From 2-01-FULL-40-13 sp964433155 (GTDB lineage Bacteria > Patescibacteriota > Microgenomatia > UBA1406 > GWC2-37-13): a stretch of 47,675 nt of DNA. The notes under the pieces are model-generated. The model saw nothing but the letters and a program-made list of their open reading frames with translations. It was not told where the DNA came from and did no database searches. This document shows positions 16,363-25,170 of the stretch, piece after piece (position 1 is the first letter of the stretch; each line of letters begins with the position of its first letter). The stretch covers positions 1 through 47,675 of the forward strand of contig CAYSQE010000012.1 of NCBI GenBank assembly GCA_964433155.1. Direction: 5' to 3'. A program made the translations under genes and the position numbers.

Positions 16363-17438
16363 TGATTTATTTCACCTGTGGTCCTTCGCAACTTTACCCT
16401 ACCGTTCCTAAATATATAATGCACGCATTAAATGAAGATATTCTCTCTATTTCTCATCGGAGTGTTCAATTTCAAGAAATATATCGATCGGCACAAAATG
16501 GTTTGAGAAAATTATTAAACATTCCTAAGAACCATAAGATTTTCTTCCTTTCATCATCTCTTGAGAGTATGGAGAGGATCATCGAAAACTGCGTAAAAGA
16601 ATATAGTTTCCACTTTATTAATGGAGCGTTTTCAAAAAAATTCTATGAGATTGTTTTAAAGTTGAAGAAACACCCAGAAAAATATGAGGTATCTGAGGGT
16701 GATGGTTATGATCCTAATAAAATCAAGATTCCAAAAAGGACGGAGTTAATTTGTATTACCCACAACGAAACAAGTACAGGTGTATCAATACCCCTTCAAT
16801 CGATTAATCGATTGAAGGATGATTACCCAAAAAAGTTAATTGTGGTTGATATTGTTTCATCGGCGCCATATCCTAAAATTGAATTTAAAAAAATAGATAT
16901 GGCCTTTTTTTCTGTGCAAAAAGGATTCGGTTTACCTGCAGGGTTAGGAATTTTGATTGTTAATGAACGAGCAATAGAAAAGGCTAAATATCTTGAAAAA
17001 AAAGGAGTGAACGTTGGGAGTTATCATAGTTTTTCTTCGCTATTGACTAAGGATGAAATTTTCCAAACTCCAGAGACACCAAACGTTTTGGCAATATACC
17101 TTTTAGATAAAGTCGTGAGAGATATGCTGAAAAAAGGAATTAATCAAATAAGAAAAGAAACCGATATAAAAGCAAAATTAGTTTATGATTTTTTTGACAG
17201 ATACCCAAAATATAAGCCTTTCGTAAAAGAGCCGCAATTTCGCTCGAAAACAACAATTGTGATCGATGTAAAAAGCGAGACAAAGAAAATTATTGAAAAA
17301 ACAAAAAATGCTGGTTTTATAATCAGTTCTGGTTACGGTCAATTCAAACAAAACCACATACGAATTGCTAATTTTGCAGCACACAGTCTCTCAGATATAC
17401 AAAAACTTCTATCCTTTTTCTCCTTGACGAAACAATAA
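16362..17438 (+). CDS. serC: Class V aminotransferase, probable phosphoserine aminotransferase
   Basis: 358 aa. The N-terminus (YFTCGPSQLYPTVP, then SISHRS) is the SerC phosphate/substrate loop. HNETSTG (134-140), the cofactor Asp in VVDIVSSAP (163) and the PLP lysine in FFSVQKGFGLPAG (Lys187) follow the pattern of phosphoserine and alanine-glyoxylate aminotransferases. Position directly after serBA supports phosphoserine aminotransferase, which makes 3-phosphoserine from 3-phosphohydroxypyruvate. Its C-terminal block (SSGYGQFKQNHIRIANFAAH) reappears as a relic at 21523-21651. Confidence 0.86.
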   Translation: MIYFTCGPSQLYPTVPKYIMHALNEDILSISHRSVQFQEIYRSAQNGLRKLLNIPKNHKIFFLSSSLESMERIIENCVKEYSFHFINGAFSKKFYEIVLKLKKHPEKYEVSEGDGYDPNKIKIPKRTELICITHNETSTGVSIPLQSINRLKDDYPKKLIVVDIVSSAPYPKIEFKKIDMAFFSVQKGFGLPAGLGILIVNERAIEKAKYLEKKGVNVGSYHSFSSLLTKDEIFQTPETPNVLAIYLLDKVVRDMLKKGINQIRKETDIKAKLVYDFFDRYPKYKPFVKEPQFRSKTTIVIDVKSETKKIIEKTKNAGFIISSGYGQFKQNHIRIANFAAHSLSDIQKLLSFFSLTKQ

Positions 17439-17458
17439 GTTTCTGTTACAAAGGGGGA

Positions 17459-18835
17459 GTGCAAAATAAACTTTCATTCACGTATGATATAAAAGATAGC
17501 ATAACCCCACTTGATGGAAGAAATAGACATAAATTAACCGCCATTGCTCCTTACCTTTCAGAATTTGCGCTAGATAAATCTAGGATATTAGTGGAACTAA
17601 AATACATTCAAAAATTATCTGAATATAAAATAATTCGAAAGCTGACTAGAGCAGAGACCGTATCAATGTATCGATACATTGATACATTTAACGAAAAAGA
17701 TTATAGGGAGATACGAAGAATTGAGGTGCAGACAAATCATGATATGAAAGCGGTAGAGGAATTTATTAGATTAAAACTTAGAAAAACATCTTTGAGTGAC
17801 ATTGTAGAGATGGTACATTTTGGGCTCACGTCAGATGACACCAATAACATCGCATACGCTCTAATGATAAAAAATTCGCTTGAAAAAGTTATTATGCCAG
17901 AACTTGCGAAGGTAGAATCTCTCTTAAGAAAATATGCAAAAGAATATAAGACTATCCAGATGTTGGCTAGGACTCACGGTCAGCCAGCAGCCCCAACGAC
18001 TGTAGGAAAAGAGTTTTTAGTTTATTATAAGAGATTAAAAGAAGAGATGAAGAGACTTGGAGATTTAGAGATTAAGGCGAAACTCACTGGTAATGTAGGC
18101 AATTTAAACGCTCACAAGTTCTTGTTACCCGATACTAATTGGTTAAACTTTAGCGAAGAATTTGTCTCATCTTTTGGTATAAAACCAGACTTAGTCACAA
18201 CGCAGATCGAACCTTATGATTCATACATTCAAATTTTCAATCAACTACTAGCCATTAACAATATACTGTTAGGTTTGTGTCAAGACATGTGGATCTATAT
18301 CATGTTGGGATATTTTAAGCAAAAAGTTATAGAAAAAGAGGTTGGCTCCACTGCGCTACCTCATAAAGTAAATCCAATCTATTTTGAAGGAGCCGAGGGA
18401 GGGTTTGGCATCGCCAATGGGCTTTTTGAGTTTTACTGCCGTAAATTGTCATACTCAAGGCTGCAAAGAGATCTATCAGATAGCACTGTTAGAAGATCAT
18501 TCGGCATAGCGTTTGGTTATAGTGTTTTGTCATATCAAAGCCTAGTCGAGGCTCTTTTACGTATAGAACCGAATAAAGTAAAAATCGAAAATGATTTGCA
18601 AGACCACTGGGAAGTTTTATCTGAGGCAATTCAAAATTTCCTGCGGGTCAAAGGATACGATGATGGATATGAAAAAACTAAGCAATTTTTTAGAGGCAAA
18701 CAGTTAAAAAAAGAAGCTGTTTTTCAATTTATCGAAAGTTTAAAGTTGAATCCTGATGATAAAAAAAAATTATTAAAGTTAACTCCTCAAGCATATACAG
18801 GATACGCTGAAGAATTAATAAATAAATTTCTATGA
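17459..18835 (+). CDS. purB: Adenylosuccinate lyase
   Basis: 458 aa, the length of the E. coli-type enzyme (456). It removes fumarate from adenylosuccinate (giving AMP) and from SAICAR. Signatures: SPLDG-like start (SITPLDGRNRHKL), HFGLTSDDTNN (120-130), RTHGQPA (171-177, catalytic His173) and the fumarase/aspartase loop GSTALPHKVNP (296-306). The start is GTG at 17459 with a good GGGGGA a few bases upstream, one of the few clear Shine-Dalgarno sequences here. Its TGA overlaps the ATG of purA by 4 bp. With purA it completes IMP to AMP. Confidence 0.95.
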   Translation: MQNKLSFTYDIKDSITPLDGRNRHKLTAIAPYLSEFALDKSRILVELKYIQKLSEYKIIRKLTRAETVSMYRYIDTFNEKDYREIRRIEVQTNHDMKAVEEFIRLKLRKTSLSDIVEMVHFGLTSDDTNNIAYALMIKNSLEKVIMPELAKVESLLRKYAKEYKTIQMLARTHGQPAAPTTVGKEFLVYYKRLKEEMKRLGDLEIKAKLTGNVGNLNAHKFLLPDTNWLNFSEEFVSSFGIKPDLVTTQIEPYDSYIQIFNQLLAINNILLGLCQDMWIYIMLGYFKQKVIEKEVGSTALPHKVNPIYFEGAEGGFGIANGLFEFYCRKLSYSRLQRDLSDSTVRRSFGIAFGYSVLSYQSLVEALLRIEPNKVKIENDLQDHWEVLSEAIQNFLRVKGYDDGYEKTKQFFRGKQLKKEAVFQFIESLKLNPDDKKKLLKLTPQAYTGYAEELINKFL

Positions 18836-20103
18836 ATATCAGATTTCCATTAGTTGTAATTGGGGCACAATGGGGGGATGAAGGGAAAGGGAAGATCATT
18901 GACATTCTCTCTAGCGAGGCTGATTATGTGGTTCGTTTCAACGGAGGGAATAATGCTGGTCATACTGTAGTTGTAAATGGTGAAAAGTTTCCGCTGTCCT
19001 TGATTCCATCTGGGGTTGTAAAGGGAAAAAAACTCTTGATTGCTCAAGGAGTTGTAATTGACCCCGCCGTACTTCTTAAAGAGATTGACTTTTTTGAAAA
19101 AAGAGGCAGGAGGGTTGATCTGATGATTGATCCGCGGGTAAATATTGTGATGCCCTATCATAAGGCGCTTGATCGAGCGACAGAACTATGGAAAGGTAAA
19201 AAGGCGACGGGGAGTCTTCATCTTGGCATAGGTTATTGCTATGAAGATAAAAATAATCGATTCGGTGTTCGCTTCGAGGACCTGATTGATGCGAAGTTGC
19301 TGAAAGAGAAGATTGCGATGATTTTACCTCTCAAGATAAAACAAATTAAAAATGTTTTTGGACAAAATACAGATTTGAATGAGGACGAAATCTCCAAAAA
19401 ATATGCAGAATATGGAAGGAGATTAAAAAAATACATAGGCGATGTTTCGTTTTTAGTTCAAAATGCTTTACGGAGTCATAAAATTCTTTTTGAGGGAGCT
19501 CATGGCACTTTCCTCGATGGGGTTTTCGGAACGTATCCATATACAACAGCTGTTTATACCATTGCTGGCGCAGTATTTCCCTATGTTGGTATTGCGCCTC
19601 AAAACATGTTTAGTTTAGGCATTATTAAAGCCTACACCACAAGGGTAGGTAATGGACCTTTTCCTACAGAATTGATCAATAAAACTGGTGAAGAGATACG
19701 ATCCAATGGAGCAGAATTTGGTACAGTCTCGAAACGTCCTCGCAGATGTGGATGGTTGGACTTAGTTCTTGTACGAACAGCTTTAAGATTATCCGGCTTT
19801 AATTATTTTGTTCTTACTAAGCTCGATGTTTTATCTTCATTGCCGAAGATTAAAGTTTGTACGCATTATATGTTAGACGGTAAAAAGCTAAAAGAGCTGC
19901 CTGCGGGTATGAAAGATTTTGCTCAATGTAGACCAGTTTATAAAGAATTTAAGGGTTGGAAAAAAGACATCTCTCATATAAAAAAATTTAACCAACTTCC
20001 ACATGAGGCAAAAACTTATATAAAATTCATTGAAAAAAGCTTGCAAGTTCCTGTAAGATATGTGTTTGTAGGACCTGAAAGAAAACAAACGATAAAACTA
20101 TGA
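18832..20103 (+). CDS. purA: Adenylosuccinate synthetase
   Basis: 423 aa. It uses GTP and aspartate to turn IMP into adenylosuccinate. The family opening VVIGAQWGDEGKGKIID (8-24, P-loop-like with catalytic Asp16) and FNGGNNAGHTVV (36-47, catalytic His44) are intact, as are the later TTRVGNGPFPTEL and KRPRRCGWLDLV. It overlaps purB upstream and the guaB-like gene downstream by 4 bp each (ATGA), giving a tight purBA-guaB unit. Confidence 0.96.
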   Translation: MNIRFPLVVIGAQWGDEGKGKIIDILSSEADYVVRFNGGNNAGHTVVVNGEKFPLSLIPSGVVKGKKLLIAQGVVIDPAVLLKEIDFFEKRGRRVDLMIDPRVNIVMPYHKALDRATELWKGKKATGSLHLGIGYCYEDKNNRFGVRFEDLIDAKLLKEKIAMILPLKIKQIKNVFGQNTDLNEDEISKKYAEYGRRLKKYIGDVSFLVQNALRSHKILFEGAHGTFLDGVFGTYPYTTAVYTIAGAVFPYVGIAPQNMFSLGIIKAYTTRVGNGPFPTELINKTGEEIRSNGAEFGTVSKRPRRCGWLDLVLVRTALRLSGFNYFVLTKLDVLSSLPKIKVCTHYMLDGKKLKELPAGMKDFAQCRPVYKEFKGWKKDISHIKKFNQLPHEAKTYIKFIEKSLQVPVRYVFVGPERKQTIKL

Positions 20104-21533
20104 ATATTCCTGAAGGATTAACATACGATGACGTTCTTCTTATTCCTCAGAAATCCTTTATAGACCATCGATCTGACGTATCGACTAAAACTAGACTTAC
20201 AAGAAATCTCGAACTCCATATTCCTTTTGTCTCTGCCAACATGGATACCGTGACAGAGGCGGAAATGGCAATTGCGCTGGCTCGTGAAGGAGGGATAGGA
20301 ATAATTCACCGTTTTATGAGTGTTGATGATGAGGTGGCTGAGGTTAAAAGAGTGAAAAGACATGTGGGTTTTGTTCTTGGTAATCCGTACACATTGTTCC
20401 CAAGCGATACATTACGAAAAGTTTGGAAATTGGCAAGAGAGAAAAACGTTGATGGATTTGTTATCGTCGATGAAAAAAATCGAGTGGTAGGAATTTTGAG
20501 CAAGCGAGACTTTATGTTTGAGACATCCCTACATAAAAAAGTAAGAGACTTAATGACTCCTTTTAAAAAATTAATTGTTGAGAAGGTAGGTATAACTTTT
20601 GCCCAAGCAAAAAAAATATTTCATAAATACAAGATTGAAAAATTGCCACTCATCGATGGCGAAAGACGTCTAAAAGGTTTAATTACAGCGCGCTCGGTAA
20701 GAAATTTTGAAAAATTTCCCTACTCGACTAAAGATAATCACGGGCGTTATCGTGTCGGCGCTGCAATTGGCGTTGTGAAGGATTTTATCGATAGGGCAGA
20801 GGCGCTTGTTAGGGCGGGTGTGGATGTTTTGGTGGTCGATGTTGCACATGGACATAACGATGTCTCTTTAAGAGCTGTGTCTGTCTTGCGAAGAAAGTTC
20901 AGAGATATTGATTTGATAGGCGGTAATGTGGCTACAAAAGAGGGGACTAATGATCTTATCGATAGCGGAGTGGATGCTGTAAAAGTTGGGATAGGGCCAG
21001 GTGGTCTTTGTACAACAAGGATCGTTGCGGGCGTAGGAGTTCCTCAGCTGACTGCCGTTTTGGAGTGTGCAAGCGTTGCTCAAAAAAAGAAAATCCCAGT
21101 GATAGCGGATGGAGGCACCAACTATCCTGGTGATATCGTAAAAGCTTTAGCGGCTGGGGCATCTAGCTGTATGTTGGCTGGGTGGTTTGCCGGTACCGAT
21201 GAAAGCCCGGGTGGCGTAATCATGCGCCAAGGGATGAAGTATAAAGTTCATCGAGGATCGGCGTCATTTTTAGCAACTGCAGATCGAAAAATAAAACTAG
21301 AAAATCATAACGAGTATCAGCTCAACACCATTGTGCCAGAGGGAGTAGAGGCAATGGTTCCCTATAAAGGTCGGGTGGCCGATGTCATCTATCAGATGCT
21401 TGGTGCTTTACGGTCAGGTACGAGTTACTGTAATGCAAAAACAATTCCAGATCTCTGGAAGAATGCCCGCTTCATGAAAATCACAGAGGCCGGCTTTCGT
21501 GAAAGCAGGGCTCACAATATTAATGAGTTATAG
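20100..21533 (+). CDS. IMP dehydrogenase/GMP reductase family protein with CBS pair
   Basis: 477 aa. A TIM barrel is interrupted by two CBS motifs (about 103-205). The catalytic loop is GIGPGGLCTTR (Cys304). In ordinary IMPDH an Arg-Tyr pair precedes the flap. Here the aligned place reads ATADRKIKL, so the Tyr is missing. PQLTAVLECAS (316-326) and SANMDTV (65-71) are closer to GMP reductases (ECA, AANMDTV), while HIRFMSV-like, CBS and PVIADGG parts are IMPDH-like. CBS-bearing GMP reductases are known (mycobacterial GuaB1). If it reduces GMP to IMP it would feed the two upstream enzymes; if an IMPDH, it makes XMP. The family is certain; the direction is open. Confidence 0.85.
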   Translation: MNIPEGLTYDDVLLIPQKSFIDHRSDVSTKTRLTRNLELHIPFVSANMDTVTEAEMAIALAREGGIGIIHRFMSVDDEVAEVKRVKRHVGFVLGNPYTLFPSDTLRKVWKLAREKNVDGFVIVDEKNRVVGILSKRDFMFETSLHKKVRDLMTPFKKLIVEKVGITFAQAKKIFHKYKIEKLPLIDGERRLKGLITARSVRNFEKFPYSTKDNHGRYRVGAAIGVVKDFIDRAEALVRAGVDVLVVDVAHGHNDVSLRAVSVLRRKFRDIDLIGGNVATKEGTNDLIDSGVDAVKVGIGPGGLCTTRIVAGVGVPQLTAVLECASVAQKKKIPVIADGGTNYPGDIVKALAAGASSCMLAGWFAGTDESPGGVIMRQGMKYKVHRGSASFLATADRKIKLENHNEYQLNTIVPEGVEAMVPYKGRVADVIYQMLGALRSGTSYCNAKTIPDLWKNARFMKITEAGFRESRAHNINEL

Positions 21534-21651
21534 AGGACTAATTGTCAGTTCAGGTTATGGCAAATTCAAAGAAGATCATATTCGCATCGCCAACTTTCCG
21601 GCGCATACATTAAAACAAATAAAAGAGCTATTGGTGTTAATAGAGAATTAA
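21523..21651 (+). pseudogene. 3' relic of a second SerC-type aminotransferase
   Basis: A frame of 42 codons starts inside the end of the guaB-like gene (ATG at 21523) and reads SSGYGKFKEDHIRIANFPAH, then TLKQIKELL. This matches the last 36 residues of the aminotransferase at 16362 (SSGYGQFKQNHIRIANFAAH), but with many silent differences, so it is an old paralogue and not a recent copy. The rest of the gene, including the PLP lysine, is absent. It is probably the scar of a deletion or recombination that joined guaB to the tail of a lost aminotransferase gene. Confidence 0.8.
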
Positions 21652-22520
21652 AGAGATAAATCGGGGACCGTTACCACTTGTCTATTTTGAATGTTTGGAT
21701 CTATTAGAGTTTCGTAAACAGTCGCTGCAAAATGTTCAAGATCAGTATGTCCAAGCTTGCTGATTGCCTCATCCCAAACTCCACCTCTTTTTAAACCTAT
21801 TTCTATTGGAGTACCAGTCACAATGCCAGCAGTAACTATCACCAGTTTTCCATCATGAATTTTGATCAACGTCTGCATTTCATCTCCTAAAAGTATTTGT
21901 TCTGCCTCGTTTTTAGGTCCCGCTACATACTTATTATAATTTTCAAGAAACTTTCTTAATTCTGGAGAGAAAATTCTCATATTCATACCCGGTGTCCAAT
22001 TTCTAGCATAGTTGCTCGTGTCAAAGAGTAGTATTGCACCATCAGCAATCATGCCCATTTCATACCCGATTTTTATGGTATTAACATGTGCATAGATATT
22101 GACATTTCTTGAATATTCAATTCTTTGCTCTTCTGGAAGTGTCTCAAGCCACGGTTCTAATCCTCCCGCAATATTATTGATTAATCTTGTGATTTTTTCG
22201 TCAGGCCTTTGTTGATCGATTCCTTTAAACATACTTTTAATTCCGGTGACAGTGCTTAAGTCCTGAATAACAATAGGAAATCTGTTTCGCTGTAGTCCGG
22301 CTTTTTGAAATCCTTTGACAAGATTTTCAGCTTTATTTCTTTTCTCACGACCATGGATAACTACAGACCCTCCGTTTAGCGCAATTATTCTTGCAAGTGC
22401 CCCACCAATACCTCTCGTACTACCTGTAATTAAAAAGAAATCATTTCGGAAGGGTAAATTTTCAGAAGTAGGATCATATTGCGATCGTAGAAAAATTGGA
22501 TGATTTTGTTCCAAAACCAT
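21648..22520 (-). CDS. Short-chain dehydrogenase/reductase family protein
   Basis: 290 aa. The NAD(P)-binding motif FFLITGSTRGIGGALARI (TGxxxGIG at 32-39) and VVIHGREKRNKAE are clear; the Arg-rich end of strand 2 suggests NADPH. NNIAGG matches the NNAG motif. The Ser is in FDTSNYARN. The YxxxK catalytic pair is irregular: KYVAGPKNEAE has one residue too many, so activity is uncertain. VTAGIVTGTPIEI fits the usual segment after the active site. An extra 25-residue N-terminal stretch precedes the fold. It is convergent with the SerC relic and divergent from the 530-aa orphan. Substrate unknown. Confidence 0.78.
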   Translation of the reverse strand: MVLEQNHPIFLRSQYDPTSENLPFRNDFFLITGSTRGIGGALARIIALNGGSVVIHGREKRNKAENLVKGFQKAGLQRNRFPIVIQDLSTVTGIKSMFKGIDQQRPDEKITRLINNIAGGLEPWLETLPEEQRIEYSRNVNIYAHVNTIKIGYEMGMIADGAILLFDTSNYARNWTPGMNMRIFSPELRKFLENYNKYVAGPKNEAEQILLGDEMQTLIKIHDGKLVIVTAGIVTGTPIEIGLKRGGVWDEAISKLGHTDLEHFAATVYETLIDPNIQNRQVVTVPDLSL

Positions 22521-22622
22521 AGTTTAAAACTTATTGTAAAGATCTACTGAATATTTGCAATATATCTTATTTTATAACTATAATTCAAACTAATGCAAAA
22601 ACAAAAAAAAATAAATATGCTA

Positions 22623-22628
22623 TATAAT
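22623..22628 (+). promoter_or_regulatory. -10 box TATAAT, leaderless type
   Basis: A consensus TATAAT ends 7 nt before the ATG at 22636. No -35 match is seen at 17 nt; the region is A-rich. A leaderless mRNA is implied for the 530-aa orphan. Confidence 0.5.
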
Positions 22629-22635
22629 AGCTAAC

Positions 22636-24228
22636 ATGCCTTTAAGAGAATATATTCAAAGGATTGGTCCCGATGGAAGGTACAAACATGTTGTTCCACC
22701 AACAGCAGTTACTATTGTTGAGACTACTAATTCTCCGCCACTCCATCAAACTCTTGCAAGTCGTTTAAAAAATGCATTTGAGTCAAGGGGTGACGTGGTT
22801 ATTCCAGCTTCTGATGATCCCAAAGAACCATTTCCAGATGAAGCGGTAGCTGCAATTCAATTTTTTGATTTACGAAGTAATGAAGAAACTCCACCGAGTA
22901 AATTTTTGGGTAGATTTAGGAGATCTCCAACTGGAGGTAAAAGGCGATCAGATAAGAAAACTGTCGTTGCAGGAACAATAGATAAAATGCCGGATGGAGA
23001 TCTTACAGCCACGGCTCGCTCTTTTATGGGGCGAAGGGTTGGACACATAGCCTTAGTTGCTGAAGGAGACGACAATAATGTCGAACTAGATGATAGAGCA
23101 CGAGTGTTGATAGGTAGTATGGAGGGTAATACGGCTCTTCTGGAATTTAAATTAACAGATCCCATGAGAGTTTTTCTTAATGGTGCAGCCCGTCTGGCTT
23201 TCCTAGGAAATGCAGAAATGGTAAATATCAAAAAAGGGGTGAGAAATGAAGCTATTAAATTTACCGATTGGATTAATTCACCACAGGTAAGAGGTATGCA
23301 GAAAGCCAGTCATATTTTGGCGAAAGCAAAACCTCGACCTTTAATTTGGGATATAAATCTGAAAACATTGGGAATAAGCGTAAAACAACAGAGAAGGTTA
23401 ATGAGCACACTCAAAACCGCAGGTTTAGGTGAAGGAATGCAACTTGCTATTGTAGACGATTGTGGTGATGAAATTTTATTAGCTATTACCGAAACAGGGG
23501 TCACTAAAACAGACGCTGATCCCAATAGGGGAAGCGTTGTTGCGCTGTCTGGCATTACAGAATCTGGTAGTCAGTATCAAATTTTATATGGCACTCCTAA
23601 AGGCCACATTGTTAATTTATTCAAACACCCTTCGTTGCGACAATTGAGAGACACGTACCAAGAGATATTTAATACTATGTTAAGAGGCAATATTTCTTCA
23701 GTCTGGAAAGATATGATTAAGGGTAAGCCGATTTGGATTGATCATCCTGGTTCAATAGAATCGCATGAGAGTGCTTTAGTTGTTATGGTGAGTGCGTTGC
23801 TAGAAGGAGGAGTTGTGACTGATTTTAAAGGAGCAATGGAGTATGTTTTAGAGCGATTTTCACAAGGAGAAGATGTAGTTTTGCCAATTATACCTAAAGG
23901 TTTAAAACCAGGTATTCGCTCAGGAATACATACTCATAATTATGCCCAGTCAAATCAAAAAAATCCAAATGTGAGAGTTATTGAAGCTGATATGAAAGGA
24001 TTCAACTATCCTCATTCTCCACCATGCGGATCAAGGGAAGCAGCACTTCTTCTCGTTTCTGCCCTGTGTGATTCATATCAAAAATATGGATTCCTTCAAG
24101 ATGATGAAATTAGAATCATTAATTTGCCAGGTCATGGTTCATTTACATTTTCAAAGAAAAATATAGATATTATGGCTAAAGATATGGCAACAATTGTAAG
24201 CTGGATGAGAAATGTTCCAAGATATTAA
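22636..24228 (+). CDS. Orphan protein, 530 aa, with internal duplicated motif
   Basis: Unrecognised. It appears soluble. A basic, proline-containing linker (about 88-107, SKFLGRFRRSPTGGKRRSDK) separates an N-terminal part of 85 residues from the rest. The C-terminal third repeats a motif: SHESALVVMVSALLEG (376-391) and GSREAALLLVSALCDS (465-480). Near these are GIHTHNYAQS (430-439) and NLPGHGSF (496-503), whose histidines could bind metal. Both are observations, not identifications. It starts from a leaderless-type promoter and ends 9 bp before the DUF475 gene. Its composition is like that of the other orphans. Confidence 0.7.
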   Translation: MPLREYIQRIGPDGRYKHVVPPTAVTIVETTNSPPLHQTLASRLKNAFESRGDVVIPASDDPKEPFPDEAVAAIQFFDLRSNEETPPSKFLGRFRRSPTGGKRRSDKKTVVAGTIDKMPDGDLTATARSFMGRRVGHIALVAEGDDNNVELDDRARVLIGSMEGNTALLEFKLTDPMRVFLNGAARLAFLGNAEMVNIKKGVRNEAIKFTDWINSPQVRGMQKASHILAKAKPRPLIWDINLKTLGISVKQQRRLMSTLKTAGLGEGMQLAIVDDCGDEILLAITETGVTKTDADPNRGSVVALSGITESGSQYQILYGTPKGHIVNLFKHPSLRQLRDTYQEIFNTMLRGNISSVWKDMIKGKPIWIDHPGSIESHESALVVMVSALLEGGVVTDFKGAMEYVLERFSQGEDVVLPIIPKGLKPGIRSGIHTHNYAQSNQKNPNVRVIEADMKGFNYPHSPPCGSREAALLLVSALCDSYQKYGFLQDDEIRIINLPGHGSFTFSKKNIDIMAKDMATIVSWMRNVPRY

Positions 24229-24237
24229 TCTGAACAT

Positions 24238-25158
24238 ATGAACATTCTTTCTATCATCTTTACCATTCTCGGGCTCTCGCTTTTTGAGATCATATCGAGC
24301 GTTGATAATGCCATCATCAATGCCGAGGTGTTGTCGACGATGAAGGCAAAGGCAAGGCGTTGGTTTTTGATATGGGGAATTTTGATCGCGGTCTTTATCA
24401 TGAGAGGCCTCTTACCATGGGCAATCGTCTGGGCAGTTTCACCACAACTGGGCCCAGTTGGAGCACTTCTTGCGACCTTTAGTAGCGATCCAAAAGTGGT
24501 TGAGGCAATCGAGCGCTCATCACCAATTCTTCTCATTGCAGGAGGAACATTTTTGATCTTTCTTTTTTTTCACTGGCTTTTCATGGAAGAAAAAAATTTT
24601 GGTTTGCCAGGAGAGAGATTTTTTAGAAGACAGTCTGTATGGTTCTATGCAGTAGTCTCGATCTTACTTGCCATAATTGTCTGGTTCGCTCTCAAAACCC
24701 ATCCCATCATGGCTTTTGGTGCCGTTCTCGGTTCGACAACTTTTTTTATAATTCACGGTTTCAGGCAGAATGCTGAGCTTGAAGAAAAAAAACTACTCGA
24801 AGGAAAAAGTTCGCGGACAGATATAAGCAAAATTTTATATCTTGAGGTGATCGACGCGACTTTTTCAATAGATGGAGTAATCGGCGCTTTTGCATTTACG
24901 TTGTCGGTGCCGCTTATTCTTTTAGGAAACGGTTTAGGTGCTGTTGTGCTTCGTAAATTGACAGTTGGAAATATTGACCGAATTAAAAAATATCGATATC
25001 TAAAAAACGGAGCGATGTATTCGATTTTATTTTTGGGGACAATCATGGTTTTAGATAGCTTTGGATTTCACATACCAGAATGGACTTCACCGCTTATCAC
25101 ATTTGGAGTAGTTGTTTATTTCTTCTTCAGATCAAAAATCGAGATTGAAAAGGTATAA
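24238..25158 (+). CDS. DUF475/TerC-superfamily integral membrane protein
   Basis: 306 aa with about eight membrane helices. The repeated acidic family motifs are present: SSVDNAIINAEVL in helix 1 and DATFSIDGVIGAFAF in the second half, which form the putative metal path of TerC-like proteins. The cytoplasmic loop QNAELEEKKLLEGKSSRTD separates the halves. Related proteins export manganese or confer tellurite resistance; here metal export is likely, without knowing which metal. It follows the 530-aa orphan by 9 bp. Confidence 0.85.
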   Translation: MNILSIIFTILGLSLFEIISSVDNAIINAEVLSTMKAKARRWFLIWGILIAVFIMRGLLPWAIVWAVSPQLGPVGALLATFSSDPKVVEAIERSSPILLIAGGTFLIFLFFHWLFMEEKNFGLPGERFFRRQSVWFYAVVSILLAIIVWFALKTHPIMAFGAVLGSTTFFIIHGFRQNAELEEKKLLEGKSSRTDISKILYLEVIDATFSIDGVIGAFAFTLSVPLILLGNGLGAVVLRKLTVGNIDRIKKYRYLKNGAMYSILFLGTIMVLDSFGFHIPEWTSPLITFGVVVYFFFRSKIEIEKV

Positions 25159-25170
25159 TACTTCTTATAA

